Of a stretch of 35,627 nucleotides of DNA, positions 24,890-32,709 are shown one piece after another (positions within the stretch are counted from its first letter, which is position 1; each line of letters begins with the position of its first letter). The DNA lies in NCBI GenBank assembly GCA_016785955.1, contig JAEUWH010000031.1, positions 1-35,627 of the forward strand, given 5' to 3'. The notes under the pieces are model-generated. The model ran no database searches. It was not told the origin of the DNA and was given only the letters and a program-made list of their open reading frames with translations. This DNA is from Pseudobdellovibrionaceae bacterium. Its GTDB lineage: Bacteria; Bdellovibrionota; Bdellovibrionia; Bdellovibrionales; Bdellovibrionaceae. The position numbers and the translations under genes were made by a program.

Positions 24890-26092
24890 ATGTTTTCACG
24901 ACAAGAAAAATTCCTCTTATTCGTTATTGCCGCTATTCAGTTCGCCCACATTGTCGATTTTATGATCATGATGCCATTGGGGCCGCAATTGATTCGAATC
25001 TTTTCCATTTCCGCTCAAGAATTTAGCTTCCTGGTGGCCTCATATACTTTATTTGCAGGAATCTCGGGTTTTGTGAGTTCATTTTTTATGGATCGTTTTG
25101 AGCGCAAGCGTTTACTCCTATTTTTCTTTACGGGATTTGCGCTCAGCACGCTGGTCTGTGCCTTTTCGCCAAATTTTTACTTCCTACTGATTGCCCGGTC
25201 TCTTGCCGGTACATTTGGCGGAGTTTTAAACTCAATTACATTGTCTATTGTTTCCGATAATTTCCCTTATGAAAAACGCGGCACAGCCATGGGATGGACG
25301 TCCACTTCTTTTTCACTAGCCAGCATCCTGGGTGTGCCTTTTTCTATCTACTTGGCAATGAAGTTTAATTGGCATGCACCATTCGTGTTTTTAGGCGCCA
25401 CTTGTTTTGCGCTGTTTATTTTTATTTTCAAATTCGTGCCTCCACGCACCGTTTTAAGCCGTGGCAAGAACACGCCACTGCTGGATCCGTTGATCGAAGT
25501 GATGGGGAACCGTAATTTGATGATGGGATTATGGTTTATGGTTTTTATTTTCTTAGGGCAGTTTGCGGTGATTCCATTCATTAGCCCTACATTAGTAGCC
25601 AATGCCGGTCTCGCCGAAGACCAATTACCTTTAATGTATTTATGTGGTGGTTTGACTTCGATCATCGGCTCGCCACTGATTGGACGTTTTTCTGATCGTA
25701 TTGGAAAGCATAAAATTTTTATTTTCGGGGCCACGCTTTCCATGATCCCAATATACCTTTTGACTCATTTGGGAGCTTCGCCCACGCCTCTTATTTTAGC
25801 TATCTCTAGCGTGTTTTTTGTTTCGATGACAATGCGTATGGTTCCCGCGATGGCCCTAGTTTCAGCAGCACCAGCCCCCGAACGACGTGGTTCCTACATG
25901 AGCTTGGTTAGCTCGGTACAATCACTCAGTTCGGCACTGGCTTCATCTCTTGCGGGTTATATTGTCGTTAAAAATCAGACCACCGGACGATTGGATAACT
26001 ATCAAGCCGTAGGCTATATTGCAATTTTCTTTACGATCTTAGCAATTCTGATTTCCCATAAAGTGCAACACACAACCCCTGCAAAAAAATAG
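24890..26092 (+). CDS. Major facilitator superfamily transporter, drug/sugar efflux type
   Basis: Inner-membrane transporter of 400 residues with about 12 hydrophobic helices and a short central loop (about 185-205). The loop between helices 2 and 3 carries FMDRFERKRLLL, the equivalent of motif A, and helix 4 onward has RSLAGTFGGVLNS. The second half repeats this with GRFSDRIGKHK. This is the AraJ/Bcr-like efflux type; substrate unknown. There is no ribosome site before the ATG, fitting the near-leaderless promoter described. Convergent with the ArfB-like gene, 18 bases apart, with no obvious terminator between them. Confidence 0.85.
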   Translation: MFSRQEKFLLFVIAAIQFAHIVDFMIMMPLGPQLIRIFSISAQEFSFLVASYTLFAGISGFVSSFFMDRFERKRLLLFFFTGFALSTLVCAFSPNFYFLLIARSLAGTFGGVLNSITLSIVSDNFPYEKRGTAMGWTSTSFSLASILGVPFSIYLAMKFNWHAPFVFLGATCFALFIFIFKFVPPRTVLSRGKNTPLLDPLIEVMGNRNLMMGLWFMVFIFLGQFAVIPFISPTLVANAGLAEDQLPLMYLCGGLTSIIGSPLIGRFSDRIGKHKIFIFGATLSMIPIYLLTHLGASPTPLILAISSVFFVSMTMRMVPAMALVSAAPAPERRGSYMSLVSSVQSLSSALASSLAGYIVVKNQTTGRLDNYQAVGYIAIFFTILAILISHKVQHTTPAKK

Positions 26093-26110
26093 GCATACAC
26101 AGAGCCGCGC

Positions 26111-26527
26111 TCACCACTCTGAAATCTTATTGGACCGGCGCGAGGACTTTAGATCTTTGTGCTCTCGTTTGTCTGTTAAGCGTTTTCTGACCGAAGACCG
26201 TGTTGGCTTGGTGGCTTTCCTGATCTTGGGTACAAACAACGCCGCCTCAAAAAGCTTCATCAATTTGTTAATCGCATTTTTTTTATTCATATCCAACGAA
26301 CGCTCGGTTTGAGATTTGAATTGAACCAGCTCGGCCTCTTTCGTCGACCGATTGACTCGGCGTATTTTGTTTTTCAAATCTTCGCTTAAAGACGAGGCAC
26401 CAATATCCCAAAACAGTTGCACACCTGTCTTGTTTTTCTGCAGGTTCTGTCCGCCAGGTCCACTGGCTGTAAAGTATTTAAATGTCACCTCATGAACAAT
26501 CAGGGAGAGCAACGTTTTGGCATTCAT
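26111..26527 (-). CDS. arfB: ArfB/YaeJ-like peptidyl-tRNA hydrolase, ribosome rescue factor
   Basis: Releases peptides from ribosomes stalled without a stop codon. 138 residues from the ATG at 26527, close to the 140 of E. coli ArfB. The catalytic GGQ is in SGPGGQNLQKNKTG (residues 25-27). The C-terminal third is a basic tail (RKATKPTRSSVRKRLTDKRE then LKSSRRSNK), which in this family enters the empty mRNA channel. An in-frame ATG at 26602 would overlap the RNase Y gene; 26527 fits the family length and a promoter ends six bases ahead of it. No ribosome site. Class I release factors are excluded by the size and the missing codon-recognition domain. Confidence 0.85.
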   Translation of the reverse strand: MNAKTLLSLIVHEVTFKYFTASGPGGQNLQKNKTGVQLFWDIGASSLSEDLKNKIRRVNRSTKEAELVQFKSQTERSLDMNKKNAINKLMKLFEAALFVPKIRKATKPTRSSVRKRLTDKREHKDLKSSRRSNKISEW

Positions 26528-26533
26528 GTCATT

Positions 26534-26585
26534 AGTGTACCGCAGTTTAAATTGCTGGACAATCCAAGTATTTGGCGAATAAATT
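26534..26585. promoter_or_regulatory. Interlocked divergent promoters of arfB and the RNase Y gene
   Basis: Minus strand (arfB): TTGTCC at 26557-26562, a 17-base spacer and TACACT at 26534-26539, then six bases to the ATG at 26527. Plus strand (RNase Y gene): TGGACA at 26556-26561, an 18-base spacer and TAAATT at 26580-26585, then six bases to the ATG at 26592. The two -35 boxes are almost the same bases read from opposite strands. Both mRNAs are predicted leaderless, and neither gene shows a Shine-Dalgarno site. Confidence 0.5.
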
Positions 26586-26591
26586 AATGAT

Positions 26592-28199
26592 ATGTTACTC
26601 AATATACTGATATACAGCGGAGTTGGTCTTTTTATCGGCGCGATCGTGGGTTTTGCTTTCTACAAATGGGGCAGTCGTATTTATTTAAAACAGGCTGAAA
26701 CCGAAGCCGCCGAAATGATCGATGAAGCCAAAGAACTTGCAGAAATCAAAGAAATCGAACGCAACGAAATTCAAACTGAAATTGAAATGGAGCTCTGGAC
26801 TAAGTCCGAGCCGGACATGTTAAAACTAGAGCTTCAGGTCTCTGATCTCGAAGCCGAGTTTCAAGAAAAAAAGACAGCCACTGATAGCTATTTTTCTTCC
26901 AATAAAAGCACTCAAGACAAAAAGCATAATGAAATTCGCCAAAAAGAATTAGAAATCAAAAAGAAACAATTGTTCCACCAAGATTTTAAAAAAATGATCA
27001 AAGCGGAACAAAAGAAAATGGTCCAAGAGCTTTCGTCCAAATTGAACGTCAGTCCAGAGGACACAAAACGTGCGATCGCAGATGAATTTATTCACGATAT
27101 AAAACGCCTGATTGTTCGGGATGCTGAAAACTATGAGTTAGACGTAAAGGAGCAGCAGGAAGTCATTGCAAAGCGATTACTTGATATTGCCCTTGATCGA
27201 TTTGCACGCAGCTATTGTCCAGAACGTGGTATTGCGCCCGTTTACTTCCCCGAAAATTACCATCGCCCGTGGCTGGTTGATGCTCATAAAAAAAATCTGG
27301 CCAAGATTCAAGATCTAACTGGTTGTGATGTCATTGTAGAACCAGAAAATGACATGATCGGTGTGGCGGGGTTTGATCCTGTACGGCGTGAACTCACTCG
27401 TCGAGTTTTAGAGCGACTCTTGAAAGAAAAGAAAACCATCACTACTGAATATATCGACCGCACATACAACAACCAAAAGAACGAGCTATTCAAACAAATT
27501 AAACATGATGGTGATGCCATCGCCAAAGAGTTGAAACTGGATAATATGCATCCAGAAGTGAAACAAATGATGGGTAGTTTGCGATTTCGTTATTCATTCA
27601 CTCAAAATCAATACTTCCATTGCGGCGAGGTGGGCTGGTTATGCGGCTTGCTTTCAGGTGAGCTTGGACTTGATGTTAAGATTGGTAAACGTAGTGGACT
27701 TTTACATGACATCGGAAAATCGATGGATCACGCAATTGATGGTGGTCACGCGGTCATTGGTGCTAACTTTATTGCCAAACGTGGCGAGACTCCCGAGATT
27801 GTTCACAACGTGCGCGCCCATCACTATGATGAAACACCCAATACGCCCCATGCATTCTTGGTGATAGCGGCTGATGCGATGAGCGGTGGTCGCCCTGGCG
27901 CTCGTCGTTCGACTCTAGAAACCTACGCCCAAAAAATTACGGAGCTTCAAGAAATTGCCCGCAGCTTTGAAGGGGTCACCGACTGTTTCGTTCTTTCTGG
28001 TGGTCGGGAATGCCGAGTTTATGTAAATAACAAAAAAATTACAGACCGCGATGCCCTTGATCTGAGTATGAAAATTGCGGCGCAGATCGAAAAAGAATGC
28101 AACTACCCAGGCCACATCAAAGTTGTCGTGGTGCGGGAAACGATCATTCAAGAACACACAATGGGTAAACAAAAATACAAAGAAGAAGAATCTGTCTAA
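26592..28199 (+). CDS. rny: RNase Y-family endoribonuclease with an altered KH domain
   Basis: Membrane-tethered mRNA decay nuclease family, 535 residues (usual about 520). Order: N-terminal helix (about 4-25), long charged coiled coil (about 30-200), KH region (about 210-280) and HD domain (about 335-430). HD motifs are present: FHCGEV, RSGLLHDIGKSMDH, VRAHHYDETP, IAADAMSGGRPGARR. The end matches too (SFEGVTDCFVLSGGRECRV). The KH domain is odd: the RNA-gripping loop that normally reads GRIIGREGRNI is replaced by HRPWLVDAHKKNLAKI, so GxxG is gone, although the following GFDPVRRELTR is kept. It may be a divergent second copy with changed RNA choice. Confidence 0.8.
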   Translation: MLLNILIYSGVGLFIGAIVGFAFYKWGSRIYLKQAETEAAEMIDEAKELAEIKEIERNEIQTEIEMELWTKSEPDMLKLELQVSDLEAEFQEKKTATDSYFSSNKSTQDKKHNEIRQKELEIKKKQLFHQDFKKMIKAEQKKMVQELSSKLNVSPEDTKRAIADEFIHDIKRLIVRDAENYELDVKEQQEVIAKRLLDIALDRFARSYCPERGIAPVYFPENYHRPWLVDAHKKNLAKIQDLTGCDVIVEPENDMIGVAGFDPVRRELTRRVLERLLKEKKTITTEYIDRTYNNQKNELFKQIKHDGDAIAKELKLDNMHPEVKQMMGSLRFRYSFTQNQYFHCGEVGWLCGLLSGELGLDVKIGKRSGLLHDIGKSMDHAIDGGHAVIGANFIAKRGETPEIVHNVRAHHYDETPNTPHAFLVIAADAMSGGRPGARRSTLETYAQKITELQEIARSFEGVTDCFVLSGGRECRVYVNNKKITDRDALDLSMKIAAQIEKECNYPGHIKVVVVRETIIQEHTMGKQKYKEEESV

Positions 28200-28226
28200 C
28201 GATTGCTTTTGAGCGCATGTCAGATC

Positions 28227-28253
28227 CTAAGATTTCGGAAATGCCTATCTTAG
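28227..28253 (+). terminator. Weak hairpin after the RNase Y gene
   Basis: CTAAGAT at 28227-28233 pairs with ATCTTAG at 28247-28253 across a 13-base loop, 28 bases past the stop. No T-run follows, so intrinsic termination is doubtful. The rest of the 243-base gap to the next gene shows no other structure beyond GGGGG at 28432-28436, the ribosome site of the next gene. Confidence 0.3.
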
Positions 28254-28442
28254 TTGGCAATGCTCCTCTGTTTCTTGGCGATTGCCCAGAACAAAGACTC
28301 AGAAGTTAGATTTCAGATCAAACAGACCCCCTATGGATAAAACGGAATCTATCAAGCACACCAAACATACTATGAACCTTTATAAATTTGATTCTATTTT
28401 GAGTTTAACTTAGGTAGAACAGGCTGATCTTGGGGGCTTTCT

Positions 28443-29753
28443 ATGTGGATTTTTGTTCTCACTATGCTGACGTTATCAATTACAACTTTTGCCGAGGTTT
28501 GGACCGTCACGAAATCTTGGGACACGGATGCGGAAAAACAATACTCGATATGGGTTCAAAAAAATTGGAGCATTGATTTTTTTTCACGTAAGGAAAATCA
28601 AGACGGCACACCGAATATTTTTCAAGGCTTGCGGGTCGATTGTGCCGATACAGTTTATTCCACGCGTGTAATTTTCGCCTACCTTCACTCTCTGCCGTTC
28701 GTAATGAACGATGCCAGTGGCGGTAAGAACTTAATTTCTAACTCTATGACCCGTTGGGACTCATTGCCTGAAAAAGATCGTGTTCGTAAGTTTTTAGTCT
28801 TTATATACAACATCGTAAGCACAAAATCTCTACCGTATGATACTTATCCAGTTAAAGTCTCGCCGAGCACAATTGTCCCAGGTGCATTGATTTTAACAGT
28901 CGGAAAAAATCATCACTCATGGGTGATTCGAAATATTTTCTCAACAGGAATTCCACATTTGATTTTCAATTCAACAGTCAATGCCTACTCTAGCTTGATT
29001 CTTCAAGAGCGAAAATCATGGCCGAATGGAGACTGGGTATTTGAGGATGACATAACCCCCAAAGGACATGCTGGAATTCGTTATTGGCGTAAAGAATCAG
29101 AACTCAAACTGCCCGTATGGCAAGTCACTGGCTACAGCGAAGATCAATACACAATGAAAGCAGGCAAATGGAAATATGAACTGCAAAAAATCTTGCAGAC
29201 GGCTGAAGAATCCAACCAGCAGAAAGTCACTCGACTAATCGAAAATATCTGCGCCGATATCCGGCAACGCGCTGAAGCCGTCAGAGAATCCGAGGCATTC
29301 TTAAAATCTAATAATTATGCCTGTCTTTCTGAAGCTGATTTTGATTCGTTTTCAACCCCAAGCCGCGACAAGCGTTTAGCAGATGAAATCATCTATCTGC
29401 GTAATTTTTTAAAAATGTTAGTATCAGAAAAAACTGAGATTTCTTTGGACGCGAAAACATGGCAACAATTAAACAACGTATTTCCGAATTTAGATGTTTC
29501 TATTGATGAAGAGTCTCGTCATCAAAAAATTATTTCTGTTTCAGCCAACTCGTTTTGTAAAACGAAATACTTTTCTCGCAGTCAAAACACCGAACACACC
29601 ACGGACTTTGCCGAGATCAAACGTCGCTTATTTTTACATCGTCTATCTAGCAATCCCAATCATCCTCCTGAAGTTCGCTTTGGTGACGGTATGGGTAAAG
29701 TCACCGATTCGTGCCCAACATGGGGCAACCTGAAACTGAACTATGCCGAATAG
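28443..29753 (+). CDS. Exported protein with a Cys-His pair, possible NlpC/P60-like fold
   Basis: 436 residues, not recognised with confidence. Short signal peptide (cleavage about TFA/EV, residue 17). An early block has LRVDCADTVYSTRVIFAYLH (Cys 67) and a later one PGALILTVGKNHHSWVIRN (His 157/158). A Cys in D-C-A-D at the start of a helix, then PGxLI and H-S-W-V on strands, is the layout of papain-like NlpC/P60 and related peptidases. The C-terminal half (about 230-430) is helical, with Cys at about 263, 297 and 380 and a Cys near the end. A cell-wall or protein hydrolase is a plausible guess only. GGGGG ribosome site; overlaps the next gene by 11 bases. Confidence 0.65.
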   Translation: MWIFVLTMLTLSITTFAEVWTVTKSWDTDAEKQYSIWVQKNWSIDFFSRKENQDGTPNIFQGLRVDCADTVYSTRVIFAYLHSLPFVMNDASGGKNLISNSMTRWDSLPEKDRVRKFLVFIYNIVSTKSLPYDTYPVKVSPSTIVPGALILTVGKNHHSWVIRNIFSTGIPHLIFNSTVNAYSSLILQERKSWPNGDWVFEDDITPKGHAGIRYWRKESELKLPVWQVTGYSEDQYTMKAGKWKYELQKILQTAEESNQQKVTRLIENICADIRQRAEAVRESEAFLKSNNYACLSEADFDSFSTPSRDKRLADEIIYLRNFLKMLVSEKTEISLDAKTWQQLNNVFPNLDVSIDEESRHQKIISVSANSFCKTKYFSRSQNTEHTTDFAEIKRRLFLHRLSSNPNHPPEVRFGDGMGKVTDSCPTWGNLKLNYAE

Positions 29754-30510
29754 TCATAAAAATAAATTTATCTTTGTCCTTATGTTAATCGCCATAGGCG
29801 TATTTTGGTTTCTTTTAAAACCGATCTCAAGTTTATCTTCCGCCCGCATAACAAGCGTTGTTATCAACCCATCTTCATCCTCATCTCACGAACAACGAAA
29901 AGATGACATATCGGCGACCGTGGTCTCGGCGACAAAAGCCGCGACGTCAAACAATTCGACGTTGAAGGCCCCTATCCCCCCGTTGCCTAAAGCTGTAAAT
30001 CACCCGACGACCACGACGAAGCAAAAACATAATACGTTTGAACACAGTTTAAACAATTGCTTTCCCCACCTCCGCAGCCAGATTGGTTCACCAACCGAGT
30101 ACGTAAGATATTGGCGGTCTATGCATCCACACGCGGCACTTGATATAGATTTTATTCGTTATTTCTTTATAGATAAAAAAGGAAATGAAATTCGCGCACA
30201 TGTTTTATATACCCTCAAAAATGATCGCCGACTGCGTGAATTCAAAATTTTTAAAGTTCTTGAGGATGGCCTACCGGACCTTGTCAGCATAGACCCCGCC
30301 GACCGCTATAATCCCAGCGATACGACTTTGGCAAAATACATTAACTTCACGACTGTCTTTGAAACGCAAAAAAAATGGTCAGCCGGCGACAAAGATTTTT
30401 TCATCGAGGTCGAAGAGTCCAATGCGCGCGTGATCGAATTTCAATCATTAGAGCGCAGGCATACTTTCCGCTGTCATGAAACTGATTGCGAATGTCTGAA
30501 AAAGAATTAA
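29743..30510 (+). CDS. Membrane-anchored protein of unknown role
   Basis: 255 residues, not recognised. One membrane helix near the N-terminus (about 9-27: FIFVLMLIAIGVFWFLL), then a low-complexity Ser/Thr/Pro/Lys linker (about 35-95), then a compact exported domain (about 100-255) with strands such as IDFIRYFFIDKKGNEIRAHV and a Cys cluster at the end (RCHETDCECLKK). The ATG lies inside the 3' end of the preceding exported-protein gene (11-base overlap), so the pair is co-translated and may form a complex in the envelope. The 3' end overlaps the convergent GGDEF gene by four bases. Confidence 0.65.
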   Translation: MPNSHKNKFIFVLMLIAIGVFWFLLKPISSLSSARITSVVINPSSSSSHEQRKDDISATVVSATKAATSNNSTLKAPIPPLPKAVNHPTTTTKQKHNTFEHSLNNCFPHLRSQIGSPTEYVRYWRSMHPHAALDIDFIRYFFIDKKGNEIRAHVLYTLKNDRRLREFKIFKVLEDGLPDLVSIDPADRYNPSDTTLAKYINFTTVFETQKKWSAGDKDFFIEVEESNARVIEFQSLERRHTFRCHETDCECLKKN

Positions 30511-31598
30511 GCAACGGCTTTTAGTTTATCTGCAACGACACAACGATTACGTCCACTCATTTTAGCTTCATAAAGCGCTTGATCACAGCGTTTGTAGATT
30601 GTTTCCAGTTGATCTGTCGATCGCCAATCAGATAGTCCGATAGATACCGTAAAATTAATTTGATGAGAACCGTGTACAAAAACTTGTTTACGAATGGTTT
30701 CCAGGACCTCGTCGGCTTTTTTGACGGCATTTTCTAATGTGTAGTCAGGCAGGAAAATAGAGAATTCTTCTCCACCTAGTCGAGCGACAGTGTCGCTCTC
30801 TCGAGGAAATAGCTTTTTAATCGTAGCCACACATTCTTTTAAGACAAAGTCGCCAACGTCATGCCCATAGCTGTCATTAATTTTTTTAAAATGATCAATA
30901 TCTAAAATCATCATCACCGATTTCGCATCACCCAAATCGGCTATAGTGGAAAACTCTTTCACCTGTTCTTCAAAATAACGACGGTTAAATGCACCCGTCA
31001 GAAAATCATGATTCATTGTGTGCTGAGCCTCTGAAAGTTTCTTTTTGAAAGTATTCAAGTTTTTTTTAATCGAGTTCATTCTTTTTTGCTTACTAGTTTC
31101 ACGTCGGTTTTGAACTTCAACGTACTTTGCAATAAATTCTTTCGATTTTTCGCGTAGCTTTTCAAGCGAATTCGACTCGACGGCATCACGAAGCTCTTTA
31201 AAATGTCCGTCTATATATTGATCATTATTTTTTTGGTCTTTAACCTCTTCTTTTAACTGATCAGCAAAACCCCAAATAATATTTTTAAAATCCTCGAATG
31301 CTTGCAAGAAATAGGTTGTCTCGTCAATACGATGAGAGTTGAAGAACTGGCGAAGATGAAAAAACAGCTCTTCTTTATCTTCAGTTTGAGTCTCGGTTTG
31401 GATCAATTTTTTGGAAAATTGATCCAACTCTTCGCGGGCCTGTCTAACAGAAAATTTTGGTGTATCCCATAGATTTTTATTGTACACGTCGATTAAAAAT
31501 AGAATTGTTGCCAGCTCTTCCGAAATTTTTTCTGACGCATCGGTTTTTTTGCTGTCGACTTCGAACTGCTGAACTATTTTTCTAATCCAATCTTTCAA
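30507..31598 (-). CDS. Diguanylate cyclase (GGDEF) with N-terminal helical region
   Basis: Makes c-di-GMP from two GTP. 363 residues from a TTG at 31598, chosen because GGAGGTG lies six bases ahead; the frame continues open to 31928, but that part is not protein-like and crosses the divergent DUF4442 gene. About 195 N-terminal residues are helical and charged with coiled-coil character and no membrane span, so a cytosolic sensor or dimer module. GGDEF domain (about 200-360): NHDFLTGAFNRRYFEE, DIDHFKKINDSYGHDVGD, active-site GGEEF, and the inhibitory RxxD five residues before it (RESD), so product feedback is expected. Confidence 0.85.
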   Translation of the reverse strand: MKDWIRKIVQQFEVDSKKTDASEKISEELATILFLIDVYNKNLWDTPKFSVRQAREELDQFSKKLIQTETQTEDKEELFFHLRQFFNSHRIDETTYFLQAFEDFKNIIWGFADQLKEEVKDQKNNDQYIDGHFKELRDAVESNSLEKLREKSKEFIAKYVEVQNRRETSKQKRMNSIKKNLNTFKKKLSEAQHTMNHDFLTGAFNRRYFEEQVKEFSTIADLGDAKSVMMILDIDHFKKINDSYGHDVGDFVLKECVATIKKLFPRESDTVARLGGEEFSIFLPDYTLENAVKKADEVLETIRKQVFVHGSHQINFTVSIGLSDWRSTDQLETIYKRCDQALYEAKMSGRNRCVVADKLKAVA

Positions 31599-31697
31599 TG
31601 AACACCTCCAGATAGTTTTCGGAAAACAAGAGCAATTATAAAGAGCCAGCTCCGCACGAACTCGACCAACGACAAGGACAGATCTAACGTCTTTGGA

Positions 31698-31742
31698 GCC
31701 TGTCCTCATTTGCCTAGCCGTCGCGAGAAAATGAGGACAGGC
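31698..31742. other. Perfect 14-base inverted repeat in the GGDEF/DUF4442 divergent gap
   Basis: GCCTGTCCTCATTT (31698-31711) pairs perfectly with AAATGAGGACAGGC (31729-31742), with a 17-base loop. It is in the 196-base gap between the diguanylate cyclase start and the DUF4442 start. On the minus strand it lies about 100 bases ahead of the GGDEF start codon, either as a dyad operator or as a leader hairpin. No T-run follows on either strand, so a simple terminator is less likely. Confidence 0.55.
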
Positions 31743-31759
31743 CCTAGTCCCATGTACCA

Positions 31760-31787
31760 TTGCAATATCCGCAAATTCTCTTAAACT
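31760..31787 (+). promoter_or_regulatory. Promoter of the DUF4442 gene, leaderless spacing
   Basis: TTGCAA at 31760-31765, 16-base spacer, TAAACT at 31782-31787, then seven bases to the ATG at 31795. Both boxes match consensus at four of six positions, and no Shine-Dalgarno site is present. Confidence is modest because AT-rich gaps give such matches by chance. Confidence 0.35.
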
Positions 31788-31794
31788 AGACAGC

Positions 31795-32259
31795 ATGAGT
31801 ATAACGAAATTAAACTGGCTAATTAAGGGTACAAGTCTTTTACGGGTCCCCCTACTTTCGTTCTGCAATCCTAAACTTTTATCCCTGGAACCCACCTCCA
31901 AAGTTTTAATCCCACTTAATTTCGTCACGAAAAATCACGTACGCACGATGTATTTCGGCGCCCTGGCGATGGGAGCCGAACTGTCCATCGCCGTCCCAAT
32001 TTTAAATGCGATGTTTTTAGAAAAAAAACCGCTCTCATTTATTTTCAAAGATGTAAAATGCGAGTTCTTAAAACGCGCCGACACAGACGTAATTTTTGAA
32101 TTTGCCGACGTCAAGACCAGTCAACAAATTATCGAGCAGGCCCTAAAAACCACCGAGCGCGTGAATCACACGTTCAAAGGCATTGCCTATGGCAAAGACG
32201 CCCCCGACACTGTCTTTATGAACTACGAAATTACGATCTCGCTCAAAAAAACCAGATAG
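31795..32259 (+). CDS. DUF4442 hotdog-fold protein (PaaI-like thioesterase relative)
   Basis: 154 residues. The central motif KNHVRTMYFGALAMGAELS (about 46-64) matches the DUF4442/YiiD-C hotdog family, in which the Asn and the start of the long helix form the thioester pocket. The second half (FKDVKCEFLKRADTDVIFEF, then MNYEITISLKKT) supplies the remaining strands. The family is predicted to act on acyl-CoA or acyl-carrier thioesters, with few characterised members. Start ATG 31795 without ribosome site. Divergent from the GGDEF gene and followed by a 450-base gap before glutamine synthetase. Confidence 0.75.
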   Translation: MSITKLNWLIKGTSLLRVPLLSFCNPKLLSLEPTSKVLIPLNFVTKNHVRTMYFGALAMGAELSIAVPILNAMFLEKKPLSFIFKDVKCEFLKRADTDVIFEFADVKTSQQIIEQALKTTERVNHTFKGIAYGKDAPDTVFMNYEITISLKKTR

Positions 32260-32709
32260 ATGCCTCTCGTTTCCATTTAACAAATATCTTTTTCGCGTTC
32301 CAAGACATGACCATACATCAATACCTCAATACACTCTATTTGAGTGCCCGCCATGTTCCCTGAAAATTTTGTTACCCATAGTGGGCCGATCACCCAGATT
32401 TTTTCAAACTCAAGTTCGAATATTTTGATTCACTTCGATACAAGAACTTGGCCATTGAAACCCCTTAAAAAACCAAGACGATGCCGAGTTTTGGCTCTAG
32501 ATATCGGCTCTTCTTTTTTTCCCCAACTTTTGAATTGATTTTAAAGGAATCTGCAATAACCTCAATACACGCCCTTAATTAAGTCTTTCGTCTTGCGTGG
32601 AAATCAGGTAAGATAGAAAAATCAATCCTTAAAGTAGGCTTATTTTAAGGGTTACAAACATAATCAATTTGTAAGAGATGTTATTTCTTGCAGATAAAAA
32701 GGAGTTCCC
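32260..32709 (+). promoter_or_regulatory. Leader and control region of glutamine synthetase III
   Basis: 450 bases with no credible gene; a 64-codon frame at 32344 has no ribosome site or recognisable content. Structure seen: the 11-base word CCTCAATACAC occurs directly repeated at 32324-32334 and 32560-32570, and an inverted repeat CCTTAAA (32627-32633) / TTTAAGG (32644-32650) lies about 60 bases ahead of the start codon. A strong ribosome site AAGGAG precedes the ATG. No clear sigma-54 (-24/-12) site is visible, although glutamine synthetase genes are often nitrogen-controlled. Confidence 0.4.

Noticed and set aside
30841-31928. The long minus-strand frame of the GGDEF gene starting at 31928
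   Set aside because: The first 110 codons are not protein-like, cross a perfect inverted repeat and the divergent DUF4442 start; TTG at 31598 has a good ribosome site.
32344-32538. 64-codon plus-strand frame ahead of glnN
   Set aside because: No ribosome site, no recognisable protein character and it lies in a structured leader region.
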